NCBI GenBank assembly: GCA_913064925.1
Contig: CAJYBN010000038.1
Span: 1-16,283 of the forward strand
DNA from: an uncultured Peptococcaceae bacterium
GTDB taxonomy: Bacteria > Bacillota > Desulfotomaculia > Desulfotomaculales > Desulfallaceae
Reading direction: 5' to 3'
Length of the DNA stretch: 16,283 nucleotides
Part shown: positions 7,616-14,097 of the stretch, piece after piece
Layout of the letters: every line of letters starts with the position of its first letter
Numbering within the stretch: position 1 is the first letter of the stretch
Notes under the pieces: generated by a model
What the model saw: the letters and a program-made list of their open reading frames with translations, nothing else
The model's database searches: none
Told to the model about the DNA's origin: nothing
Position numbers and translations under genes: made by a program

Positions 7616-7897
7616 TCAGGCTAATATTGTCACTATTTTTTGTATGACTATAAACCCGAACACAAACAGCAAAGGTACTATACCGACGTTCAACACCCTA
7701 TCGACAGCTGCCACAGTCGAATAGCCCTGCAACTCACCACCGGAATCGACGGCTGCTCCGGCCAGTTCTTTTATAACTAGTAAAATGATCAGCGAAATTA
7801 CAGCCAACAGGCCGATATCCGATACCAGCGATGACGAACCTGCCGTGGTGGTTACCGTAGTGGTTGTTGTAGTGGTGGTGGTTACGGTAGAGATCAT
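7616..7897 (-). CDS. Small membrane protein: poly-Thr N-terminus plus two helices
   Basis: 93 residues. After MISTV comes a run of mostly Thr with one Val, then AGSSSLVSD and two hydrophobic segments: GLLAVISLIILLVIKELAG (helix 1) and VGIVPLLFVFGFIVIQKI (helix 2), ending ILA. The start is the ATG at 7897, with AAAAAGGAGGT 6-7 bases upstream; a GTG two codons earlier lies inside the ribosome-site spacing. The Thr run is coded by ACC/ACT/ACA/ACG triplets flanked by near-identical TACCGTAACC/TACGGTAACC, so it grew by internal duplication. Topology with the Thr stretch outside would make it a candidate for O-glycosylation. The two-helix module resembles the C-terminus of the protein at 13361-14077. 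It sits 61 bases after the CPBP protease gene and probably shares its transcript. No known function. Confidence 0.85.
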   Translation of the reverse strand: MISTVTTTTTTTTTVTTTAGSSSLVSDIGLLAVISLIILLVIKELAGAAVDSGGELQGYSTVAAVDRVLNVGIVPLLFVFGFIVIQKIVTILA

Positions 7898-7958
7898 GGC
7901 CACACCTCCTTTTTATGTAATTTTATATAAATAGTATCACATCATGGAAAAGATTTCA

Positions 7959-8807
7959 TCAAAAAATTAGCGGACAAATCAAGTAAAGGGTGATATTTGT
8001 CAAGCCGTGCGCCAGCGATACCCCCACGATGGATTTCTGCCAGGCGAATATTTTAGTGAACAGCAGCGCCACGGCAAAAACAAAAACTACGTCCCATAAC
8101 GACAGGTGCGTAATGTGCAGAACCGCGAAGATACAGCTCACGTAAACCAGGGCGAATTTGTCCCCCACCGCCTTCAGCGCCGCCCGGTACATAACGCCGC
8201 GGAAAACGAATTCCTCCAACAGACCGGTGCAAACAATGAACACCAGCGCGGGGAACCAAATTTCCGCCGGGGCCAGCGACGTCACCATGGGTCGTGGTTT
8301 CAGTATGATAAATTCGATAAAACCAAGCGGCAGCCCGATTAAGGCTATAAGAAACTGTACGGGCAGGTTGCGCAAGGTAAAGCCCACTTCTCCGGGGGCA
8401 AAGCCCGCCACCCGCATAACGCCCGCCGCCGCGGCAAACAGCGGCGCGCTGATGGCCACGTACCAGTACACCGGCGGGATACCGCCCAGGGGCATGGACA
8501 AGCTCAGTATCCTGGTCAGCGGCGCCAGGGTCAGCGCCAGGAACAGCCAGGGGACCCCGCGATGAAACACCCAGGCCGAGTGCGCCAGCAGCGCCCCCAG
8601 CAGCAATATATGCAGGATTATGCCTGTCTTCACGCTGCCGTAAGCCACTATAATTTCAGCCGCGGTAATAGCCAGGCCATACAGCCAGTAAACGATCAAC
8701 GCCCTGTTTCCCGCCTGGCCGAACAACCGCTGCCAATCGTTCTTCAGCTCCGTCGTCCTGCGCATGGAGCGGCGAGTTCTCCCATTTTCCAAAAGCACGT
8801 TATTCAT
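7959..8807 (-). CDS. CPBP-family intramembrane metalloprotease (copy 1)
   Basis: The protein has 282 residues and about eight hydrophobic segments after a basic, soluble N-terminus of about 30 residues. All CPBP (CAAX protease and bacteriocin-processing, Abi) motifs are intact: EEFVFR (Glu198, Glu199, Arg203), FAVLH (His231) and HGLTN (His267, Asn271). Members of this family are glutamate intramembrane proteases acting on CAAX proteins, bacteriocin leaders or other membrane substrates; the substrate here is unknown. The ATG at 8807 overlaps the end of the DUF1616 gene by 8 bp (ATGAATAA), so the two are translationally coupled and governed by the same riboswitch. A second, divergent CPBP gene lies at 12549-13355. 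The catalytic call is firm, the role is not. Confidence 0.95.
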   Translation of the reverse strand: MNNVLLENGRTRRSMRRTTELKNDWQRLFGQAGNRALIVYWLYGLAITAAEIIVAYGSVKTGIILHILLLGALLAHSAWVFHRGVPWLFLALTLAPLTRILSLSMPLGGIPPVYWYVAISAPLFAAAAGVMRVAGFAPGEVGFTLRNLPVQFLIALIGLPLGFIEFIILKPRPMVTSLAPAEIWFPALVFIVCTGLLEEFVFRGVMYRAALKAVGDKFALVYVSCIFAVLHITHLSLWDVVFVFAVALLFTKIFAWQKSIVGVSLAHGLTNITLYLICPLIF

Positions 8808-9648
8808 CTTGCACCACGTCTACCCACAGGTGCAGCTTGCGGTACGGCTCCCGGTCTTCGCCTTCCCGGAACAGCCAAAACTCCACCTTTAAGTTTTCGT
8901 GCGGAAGCTCGGCCTTAAAGTAAACAGGTTTCTCCCACTTCTCCTCGTGGTCCAGGGTAATGGGATACAGGGCGTGTTTTAAATACCCGCCCATACGTAT
9001 TTCCGCCCGGTAGTTAATCCGGCGATACTCGTGGTTGACCACGCCCAGGATGACCTGCCCGTACTCGCCCACTTTTAGCTCGCGGGGATAGCCCTCGGCC
9101 ATACCGCCGGGCCCCAGTATGTAAAATTCGGTGAATTTCTCCCCCACCTTGGGAGTGGTGATAACGTAATAAAGAGTGCCCGCGGCGAACAAGATCGCTC
9201 CCAACAGCAGTACCGTCAGAACCTTGTCCAGCCTGGACTGTTCCGACCACTTAAAATCAAATTCCACGCGAATTTTAAACCGCTTGCCTTCCGGCAGCTT
9301 ATTCCGCCGGTACCAGCCAATCCCGGACATGGCCAGGATAAAGGCGGTTAGCGACACCAGAATAGGGTAAAGCCTGATCCCCCAGGAAGTGTAGTTTAAA
9401 GCCAGCCCGATGAGCGGTACTACAGCTATGCTGAGCCCAAAGCTCAGGGCCACCCGTTCGATGCCGTCCAGGTCACTGGCCCCGGGGAAAAGAGCGGCAA
9501 TGAGGGTGTAACCCGGAAAGAAAAGCACGAACGGAAGGCCAAGAGCAACCCGCAGGGGCTGCCAGTTGATCACAGTAATTACAAGTATTAAGATGAGAGA
9601 CAAAGCGACTATAACCGGAAACTCGTTTTTTATCGTGAACTTAATCAA
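8800..9648 (-). CDS. DUF1616 membrane protein
   Basis: The protein has 282 residues. The N-terminal half holds four hydrophobic segments with the DUF1616 hallmark LGLPFVLFFPGYTLIAALFP (about residues 36-55) and IERVALSFGLSIAVVPLIGL. A fifth segment (VLTVLLLGAILFAAGTLYYV, about 143-162) leads to a C-terminal beta-rich domain of about 110 residues (FYILGPGGMAEGYP ... LHLWVDVVQ) presumably outside the membrane. I saw no cysteine in the protein, so it cannot be a thiol transpeptidase. The start is TTG at 9648 with AAGGGG 8 bases upstream. It is the first gene after the cyclic-di-GMP riboswitch terminator and overlaps the CPBP gene by 8 bp. DUF1616 proteins are common in archaea and some Firmicutes; their function is not established to my knowledge. 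The domain call is by motif recognition. Confidence 0.87.
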   Translation of the reverse strand: MIKFTIKNEFPVIVALSLILILVITVINWQPLRVALGLPFVLFFPGYTLIAALFPGASDLDGIERVALSFGLSIAVVPLIGLALNYTSWGIRLYPILVSLTAFILAMSGIGWYRRNKLPEGKRFKIRVEFDFKWSEQSRLDKVLTVLLLGAILFAAGTLYYVITTPKVGEKFTEFYILGPGGMAEGYPRELKVGEYGQVILGVVNHEYRRINYRAEIRMGGYLKHALYPITLDHEEKWEKPVYFKAELPHENLKVEFWLFREGEDREPYRKLHLWVDVVQDE

Positions 9649-9667
9649 ACTCGCGACCCCTTACAAT

Positions 9668-9693
9668 AATAAAAACCGGGAAGCAAACCCGGC
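9668..9693 (-). terminator. Riboswitch expression-platform terminator
   Basis: On the minus strand GCCGGG (9693-9688), loop TTTGCTT and CCCGG (9680-9676) run into TTTTTATTATT. It lies between the riboswitch and the DUF1616 ribosome site, so the ligand presumably decides read-through. The 5' arm echoes the GCCGGGTT of the aptamer 3' strand, giving a possible competing pairing. Confidence 0.88.
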
Positions 9694-9700
9694 AATGTCG

Positions 9701-9795
9701 AACTATTACCGGCAACCCGGCTGCCATAGTGCCTACAGCACCTTAGGCCCGTGGCTTTGCGTCCCACCCTTTCGAGAGGTTTGCCCTTAAACTCT
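9701..9795 (-). promoter_or_regulatory. Cyclic di-GMP-I (GEMM-I) riboswitch
   Basis: The minus strand reads AGGGCAAACC, CTCGAAAGGG (GAAA tetraloop of P2), TGGGACGCAAAGCC, then ACGGGCCTAAGG (tetraloop receptor and P3), GTAGG, GGCAGCCGGGTTGCCGG. These are the invariant blocks of the GEMM-I aptamer in the right order and spacing, and GGCAA of the 5' side can pair with TTGCC of the 3' side. A terminator follows within 10 bases. It controls the DUF1616-CPBP pair and possibly the poly-Thr and SLH genes beyond. The direction (on or off) is not decidable by eye. Confidence 0.95.
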
Positions 9796-9798
9796 TTT

Positions 9799-9827
9799 AG
9801 TATATTATTCTAGTTTTTATGATTAAT
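9799..9827 (-). promoter_or_regulatory. Candidate promoter for the riboswitch transcript
   Basis: TATACT (minus, 9804-9799) sits where a start site would fall near 9792, just before the aptamer. The -35 is weak (TTAATC or ATTAAT, 16-17 bases upstream). It is placed mainly by position. Confidence 0.4.
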
Positions 9828-9886
9828 TCCTTTTTTCTCTTTATAACTTTATACAAAATTTTATACAAATTTTTTTGTTAAAATTT

Positions 9887-9914
9887 CTTATATTACCTCT
9901 CTTATATTACCTCG
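9887..9914. repeat. Tandem 14-bp repeat in the divergent promoter region
   Basis: CTTATATTACCTCT is followed at once by CTTATATTACCTCG in the AT-rich divergent region. A TTTATACAAAA/TTTTATACAAAT doublet lies just to the left (about 9848-9870). Both could be regulator sites serving either arm. Confidence 0.65.
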
Positions 9915-9953
9915 AGAATGATCCACTAAGTAAAAGTTAATTTGATTTCCGTT

Positions 9954-9983
9954 TTGGGCATGTCGAAATTTTTACATTATAAT
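9954..9983 (+). promoter_or_regulatory. Candidate sigma-A promoter of the plus-strand arm
   Basis: A perfect -10 TATAAT (9978-9983) has TTGGGC 18 bases upstream (9954-9959). The predicted start near 9990 leaves a leader of about 100 bases. The leader opens with an inverted repeat TTGAC-N11-GTCAA (9990-10010), a possible operator or hairpin. Confidence 0.55.
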
Positions 9984-10088
9984 TGGGATTTGACGAAAAC
10001 TTCTTGTCAAGATAAGGGAGGAATTTACATCTCAAGTAATTAATAAGAGTTTTAGGGAAAAAATTACCGGCGGGAGTCGAATGGCGCG

Positions 10089-11867
10089 TTGTTTAAAAGG
10101 ATTGCTGCCCTGGTCGTATTAATTTGGTTCTGTTGCTGCTTTGCACCGCGGGCCGCCGCCGAACCGGCCAAGCTGTGGGAGCGCCGCATTACCTCGGATG
10201 TTAACGGAGCCAGTAAGCTTTACGCCGTGGACGTCACCGCGGATGCCGCGGAAAACATTTACGTGGCGGGCTACTCCCTGGCAGGTACCGACAAAGACAT
10301 GGTCACCGCCAAATACGACTGCCGCGGTAACTTGCAGTGGCACAAGGTCTACGATTATAAACCGGGCTTCCCCGACATCCCCAACGACATCGCCGTGGAC
10401 GGCGCCGGCAACGTTTACGTGGCCGGCAAATCTTATTATAAACACAGCCTGGTCAAGTACGACAGTGCCGGAAACAAGCTGCTGGACGTAGTTTACACCC
10501 AATTTACCGCTGATCAAACCACGTACGACACAGTGATGCAGCTTTACGGCAACCATATCTACATGGGCATCAACGACAGCCAGGACCGGTGCCGCGTTCT
10601 CAAGGTAGACGCCGGCAGCCTGTCCATTACCGCCCAGGTGGCCCCGGCCGACACCCGCTTCCGCGACCTGTGTGTGGCCGGCGGCAAGGTCTTTGTACTG
10701 GTGGACGACACGGCAAACGGCAACAGCTTCCTGGTGTACGTGTACGACAGCAGCCTCAACCTGCTGGACAGCGCCCGGTACCCGCCCGGCGGGGGCAGCG
10801 TGACCCGGCTGGGTTCATTCATTATTTCCCCCGACGGTTCCGCCGTGTACGCCGCAGGCCTGGTAGGGGCCACCACCGCCCGCGACATTGAAATCGTCAA
10901 GTACACCTTTGACGGCAGCAGCCTTTCTGCGCCTCAAAGCGTAACGCTTGACGAAGTTAACCTGGGCTTGGCGGAGTCCACCGCCGCCAATTACGCCCTG
11001 GAACCCGTCGCCGCCGCCTTCGACGCGGGCCGCCTGGTGGTGGCCGGCAACTGCGCCCCGCCCAGCGGCGATAAATCCTTCCTGCTGTTCCAGCTCAGCG
11101 ACGCCCTGGAACTGCAGTGGAGCGAAACCTACCTGGACGAAGCCTGGAGCGGCGGCAGCAACGGGCTAAAGGGCATGGCCCTGGACGACGCCGGCCGCAT
11201 CTACTTGACCGGCGTGATGGGCGGCAGCGATAACGCCCGTATTCATACCATGCAGTATGACGCAGCGGGGAACCGCCAGTGGATGCTCACCTACGCCAAC
11301 CCCGTAGACGGCTACAACGTGGCCAAGCCTGCCGGCATTGCCGTAAGCGGGGCGGGAGACGCCGTGTACGTGGCCGGGCACGCCAACGGGGAAAACGACT
11401 TCGACCTGCTGGCCTTCAAGTACGGGTACGTCACGTGGGAGTCGTACCGGGACCAGGATCACACCTCGCCAGCCGACTCCTTCGCCTCTCCCGACCACGT
11501 GGTTTACATGCAGGGAGAGGGATTTTTCCAGGCGGGCAACTACCTGGTGGCCTACTATGACGGCAACGGGGATAAAGTGCACACCGAAAGCGTGCCTGCC
11601 GCAGAAGGCGTGCTGGCCAGCCAGTATGACCTGCAAAAAGGCGGGCAGTCCGGCACCTGGCACGCAGTGGTATTCCAGCCCGGCGCCTCCCCGCCCACCA
11701 CCTACGCGGCGGCCGCGGACGACCACTACCGCATCACCGGAGACGATTTCACCGTGGCCGAGTCCGCCATCCCGGAATTTCCCGCCCTGGGCGCCGGCCT
11801 AGGCGTGGCGGCCGCCTGTGCCGCCATCTACCTGTGGATGAGAAGGCGGGTGGCCGCCCGTGCGTAA
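10089..11867 (+). CDS. Secreted beta-propeller-type repeat protein with PEF-CTERM-like tail
   Basis: 592 residues. The signal peptide is IAALVVLIWFCCCFAPRAAA with cleavage near AAA-EPAK. SBBP-like repeats follow: blocks such as ENIYVAGYSLAGTDKDMV, GNVYVAGKSYYKHSLVKYD, GRIYLTGVMGG and DAVYVAGHANGENDFDLLAF, typical of a secreted beta-propeller. A separate domain (about 450-555: VVYMQGEGFFQAGNYLVAYY ... GTWHAVVFQP) resembles an Ig-like surface module. The C-terminus is tripartite: IPEFP, a 19-residue hydrophobic helix, then RRR. The start is TTG at 10089; the in-frame stop at 10053 leaves no better one, though the GGGAG is 12 bases away. The next gene overlaps it by 8 bp. It is probably a surface protein anchored or processed at the tail; ligand and enzyme are unknown. 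Confidence 0.9.
   Translation: MFKRIAALVVLIWFCCCFAPRAAAEPAKLWERRITSDVNGASKLYAVDVTADAAENIYVAGYSLAGTDKDMVTAKYDCRGNLQWHKVYDYKPGFPDIPNDIAVDGAGNVYVAGKSYYKHSLVKYDSAGNKLLDVVYTQFTADQTTYDTVMQLYGNHIYMGINDSQDRCRVLKVDAGSLSITAQVAPADTRFRDLCVAGGKVFVLVDDTANGNSFLVYVYDSSLNLLDSARYPPGGGSVTRLGSFIISPDGSAVYAAGLVGATTARDIEIVKYTFDGSSLSAPQSVTLDEVNLGLAESTAANYALEPVAAAFDAGRLVVAGNCAPPSGDKSFLLFQLSDALELQWSETYLDEAWSGGSNGLKGMALDDAGRIYLTGVMGGSDNARIHTMQYDAAGNRQWMLTYANPVDGYNVAKPAGIAVSGAGDAVYVAGHANGENDFDLLAFKYGYVTWESYRDQDHTSPADSFASPDHVVYMQGEGFFQAGNYLVAYYDGNGDKVHTESVPAAEGVLASQYDLQKGGQSGTWHAVVFQPGASPPTTYAAAADDHYRITGDDFTVAESAIPEFPALGAGLGVAAACAAIYLWMRRRVAARA
11769..11864 (+). other. IPEFP / helix / RRR C-terminal sorting-type signal
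   Basis: Residues 561-592 of the repeat protein: IPEFP, hydrophobic ALGAGLGVAAACAAIYLWM, then RRRVAARA. This has the layout of PEF-CTERM/archaeosortase-type signals known mainly from archaea. It could also be a plain C-terminal membrane anchor. Confidence 0.75.
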
Positions 11868-12249
11868 GCTGAAGATATTTTACGCCGTCTCGGTCTGCCT
11901 GCTGGCCGCCCTGCTGGTCTTGGCCTTTTTTCGCCCCGTGACCGTGGCGGGCAGCTCGCCCGAGGTGCAGCGCGTCAGCCTGCTGCAAGACCGCCGGGGG
12001 TGGGTGCTGCAGTTTGAGCTGTGCAACCCCACGAACCGTGACGCCCTGTACAGCATTGCCGTTACCTATAACAATGTCTCCACCGGTGAAAAGGTAAGGG
12101 TGCGGGCGGGCGGTACTTTTACTTACATACACCACGTCAGGCGGGACTGGAGCCCCGGGGGCACACTCCGCCTGGTGGTGCGGCGCGCGGGCAGCCCCGT
12201 TCCGGTAGAGGACGTCACCTTCCACCTGCCGGCGGCGCCCGGGAGCTAG
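11860..12249 (+). CDS. Small anchored or secreted beta-rich protein
   Basis: 129 residues. An N-terminal hydrophobic segment (FYAVSVCLLAALLVLAFFRP, residues 6-25) with basic residues before it could be an uncleaved anchor or a signal peptide. About 90 residues of predicted beta-structure follow (VQRVSLLQDRRGWVLQFELC, LYSIAVTYNNVSTGE, LRLVVRRAG), a small Ig-like or FN3-like fold facing outside. The GTG start lies inside the end of the repeat-protein gene (GTGCGTAA, 8-bp overlap), the same style of coupling as the DUF1616-CPBP pair. Its pattern of FxLxNP followed by a Tyr-rich strand loosely recalls the extracytoplasmic part of the protein at 13361 (FRLNNHAPVQSGVDYRFYAG). I do not recognise a family; it is probably an accessory of the repeat protein or of the CPBP system. 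Confidence 0.8.
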   Translation: MRKLKIFYAVSVCLLAALLVLAFFRPVTVAGSSPEVQRVSLLQDRRGWVLQFELCNPTNRDALYSIAVTYNNVSTGEKVRVRAGGTFTYIHHVRRDWSPGGTLRLVVRRAGSPVPVEDVTFHLPAAPGS

Positions 12250-12548
12250 CCGCGCCAACCGGAGTACCGCGCCGGGCGTGCCGGGCGGGCGTGCCGGGAT
12301 GGCTGGGCAGCCGGGGCATTTGCTTGCTGAGAGTGCGGCGGCGCGGTGCGGCGCAGGCGCGCGGGTGCCGGGAGAGTACGGCTACCCGGGAGCGCGGAAG
12401 CGTTGGCACCGCAAGTTCGGCGGCGTAGGAGCGCGGGCGTCATAGGGAGGTAAAGCGATACCGCGGCGCGGACCCACGGGTGGCGGGAGGTGCGGCGGCG
12501 CGCGGTGCAGGCACGCAGGCGCTGAGAAGGGGTGCTGCAGTAGGTAGC
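12250..12548. other. GC-rich non-coding gap with short repeats
   Basis: About 300 bases of very high GC between two otherwise tightly packed genes. Short ORFs exist on both strands but have Arg/Ala/Pro-rich compositions and no ribosome sites, so I accept none. It contains a 13-bp tandem repeat (12274-12298) and a 13-bp direct repeat GTGCGGCGGCGCG at 12333-12345 and 12490-12502. I see no terminator with a T-run and no promoter; AGGGAGG at 12444-12450 is followed by no usable ORF. Confidence 0.6.
12274..12298. repeat. 13-bp tandem repeat GGGCGTGCCGGGC
   Basis: Two adjacent copies (12274-12286 and 12287-12298, the second differing only at its last base) at the start of the GC-rich gap. Confidence 0.75.
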
Positions 12549-13355
12549 ATGTTGGAACAAGCCAAAGGAAACCGGTATACACTAGTTATTACACTTAGGA
12601 AAGGCCTGACCCCGGGGTTGGTGGTGGGGGGCATCGGGTGGTGCGAGTGGGTGTTCGTTTACCGGGACGCGGGCTGGGGCATCACCCTGGCCCTGTTTAT
12701 GTCCATCGCGATATACGCCGCGGTTTCCCTGTGGGTCGCCGACCCGCGGCTGGCAGACTGCCTGGAATCGCTGGTACTGCTGCCGCTGTACATACTCTTC
12801 ACCTCGTCGCTGCCCTGGTTTTTCATCGACCAGCTTTACCTCATCCCGGCGGTGTATTCACTGGTGACGGGGCTAGCGCTGGTGCACGCATACCGCAAGC
12901 GCATCGACCTGCGTCCCCTGTTCCTGGTGCCCCGCCGCCGGGTGCTGCAAAGCTTGTGGCTGGGGCTGGCGCTGGGCATTCCTTTGGGAGCAGTAGAGTA
13001 CTTCATCATCACCCCTACGCCCGCCTTCCCCTCGTTCGGCCTCGGTAACCTGCTGCGCGACCTGGTGTACATGGTATTTTTCGTTGGGTTGGGCGAGGAG
13101 CTGCTGTTCCGCGGGCTTATCCAGCGAGACCTTTCCCGGCTGCTGGGCTGGAAACCGGGCCTGGTATTGACCGGCGTCACATTCGGCATCATGCACCTCA
13201 CCTGGCGCTCCGTCCCCGAGGTGTTTTTCACTACCGGCGCCGGCCTGGTCTTCGGCTATGTCTACCACCGTACGGGCAACCTGGTGGCCCCCGTGCTCAT
13301 CCACGGGATAGGCAACGTCACCCTCATTTCCGTCATGCCCTACTTAGCCCGGTAA
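12549..13355 (+). CDS. CPBP-family intramembrane metalloprotease (copy 2)
   Basis: 268 residues from the ATG at 12549 (MLEQAKGNRYTLVITL). The ORF is open to a GTG at 12480, but that extension is low-complexity Gly/Ala/Arg and looks non-coding. Several hydrophobic segments lead to the intact CPBP active site: EELLFR (Glu183, Glu184, Arg188), FGIMH (His216) and HGIGN (His252, Asn256). The protein is related to copy 1 (EEFVFR, FAVLH, HGLTN) but clearly diverged, so this is not a recent duplication. It sits downstream of the surface repeat protein and its small partner, and the next gene starts 5 bases after its stop. A plausible job is cleavage of a membrane-embedded signal such as the tail at 11769-11864; that is inference only. 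The ribosome site is weak. Confidence 0.93.
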   Translation: MLEQAKGNRYTLVITLRKGLTPGLVVGGIGWCEWVFVYRDAGWGITLALFMSIAIYAAVSLWVADPRLADCLESLVLLPLYILFTSSLPWFFIDQLYLIPAVYSLVTGLALVHAYRKRIDLRPLFLVPRRRVLQSLWLGLALGIPLGAVEYFIITPTPAFPSFGLGNLLRDLVYMVFFVGLGEELLFRGLIQRDLSRLLGWKPGLVLTGVTFGIMHLTWRSVPEVFFTTGAGLVFGYVYHRTGNLVAPVLIHGIGNVTLISVMPYLAR

Positions 13356-13360
13356 ATACA

Positions 13361-14077
13361 GTGCAAACGGAGGTTGTAACAAAGTTGCAAGTAGCAACCG
13401 ACCTGCGCATTAAGCTGGTGGTGGTGTGGGCGCTCATCGTGCCCCTGCTGGCCTTTGCGGGGACCCTGCGCAGCGGGTCGGCGCCGGTCAGCCTGTCGGT
13501 AGTGCCTCAGGTACCCCGGGCCGATGAGCCCGTAGTGGCCACCTTCAGGCTGAACAACCACGCCCCGGTGCAGTCCGGCGTGGACTACCGTTTTTACGCC
13601 GGTGGCCGGTTGCTGGCCTCCGGCCGCGCCGAGCTGGCACCGCTGAGTAGCAAACAATACCAGTACATATACGACCTTCCCGTAACGGCGGGAGAGCGGG
13701 TCACCTTTACCCTGCGCTGCCGTGCTGGCGGCAGGGAGTACATAAAAATGGTTTCCTCGCCCCCCTTTCCGCCGCAGACAATGTCCAGCTTCGTTTCCTT
13801 TGCCGCCTTTTCCAGCACGATGATGAGCTCGGTGGTTACCGCCGACTACTACGACCGCTCCTTCGGCGGTCGGTCGAAAGTGAACGCCGGCCTGATCGTT
13901 GCCCTGGTGCTGATCGCCCTGCTGGTGTTCCTGGAACTAGCCGGCCCGCTGCTGGAAGAAAGGCCCATGCCCCGGCTGGGCAAGCTGGCCCGCAACCTGA
14001 ACATGCTCACCTGGGTCCTGCTGGTTATTTTCGCTGGCATGGTATATACCAGAATCATCATGATCCTGGCCGCTTGA
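13361..14077 (+). CDS. Membrane protein: Ig-like outside domain plus two-helix ELAG module
   Basis: 238 residues with the GTG start at 13361. GGAGG lies just inside (13368-13372), so the TTG at 13385 (MQVATDLRIKLVV) is an alternative start. Layout: N-terminal helix (LVVVWALIVPLLAFAG), a beta-rich extracytoplasmic domain of about 110 residues (VVATFRLNNHAPVQSG, YRFYAGGRLLASG, VTFTLRCRAGG), a Ser/Thr/Phe/Met-rich stretch, then the two-helix module GLIVALVLIALLVFLELAG and TWVLLVIFAGMVYTRIIMIL ending ILAA. That module aligns over its whole length with the poly-Thr protein at 7616-7897, sharing LLVxxELAG and the ILA end. It starts 5 bases after the CPBP stop, so the two are cotranscribed. The family is unknown to me; a partner or substrate-holding subunit of the CPBP protease is one reading. 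Confidence 0.85.
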   Translation: MQTEVVTKLQVATDLRIKLVVVWALIVPLLAFAGTLRSGSAPVSLSVVPQVPRADEPVVATFRLNNHAPVQSGVDYRFYAGGRLLASGRAELAPLSSKQYQYIYDLPVTAGERVTFTLRCRAGGREYIKMVSSPPFPPQTMSSFVSFAAFSSTMMSSVVTADYYDRSFGGRSKVNAGLIVALVLIALLVFLELAGPLLEERPMPRLGKLARNLNMLTWVLLVIFAGMVYTRIIMILAA

Positions 14078-14097
14078 CCTACCCCCGGAGTTAAACC

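Noticed and set aside
8800..9648. DUF1616 protein as an exosortase or archaeosortase
   Set aside because: No cysteine seen and no exosortase Arg/His motifs; the FFPGYTLIAALFP block fits DUF1616 instead.
10081..10128. ATG at 10081 as the start of the repeat-protein gene
   Set aside because: It is in another frame and stops after about 13 codons; the TTG at 10089 gives a proper signal peptide.
12246..12634. Several minus-strand ORFs in the GC-rich gap
   Set aside because: Low-complexity Arg/Pro/Ala translations, no ribosome sites, and they overlap the real CPBP start.
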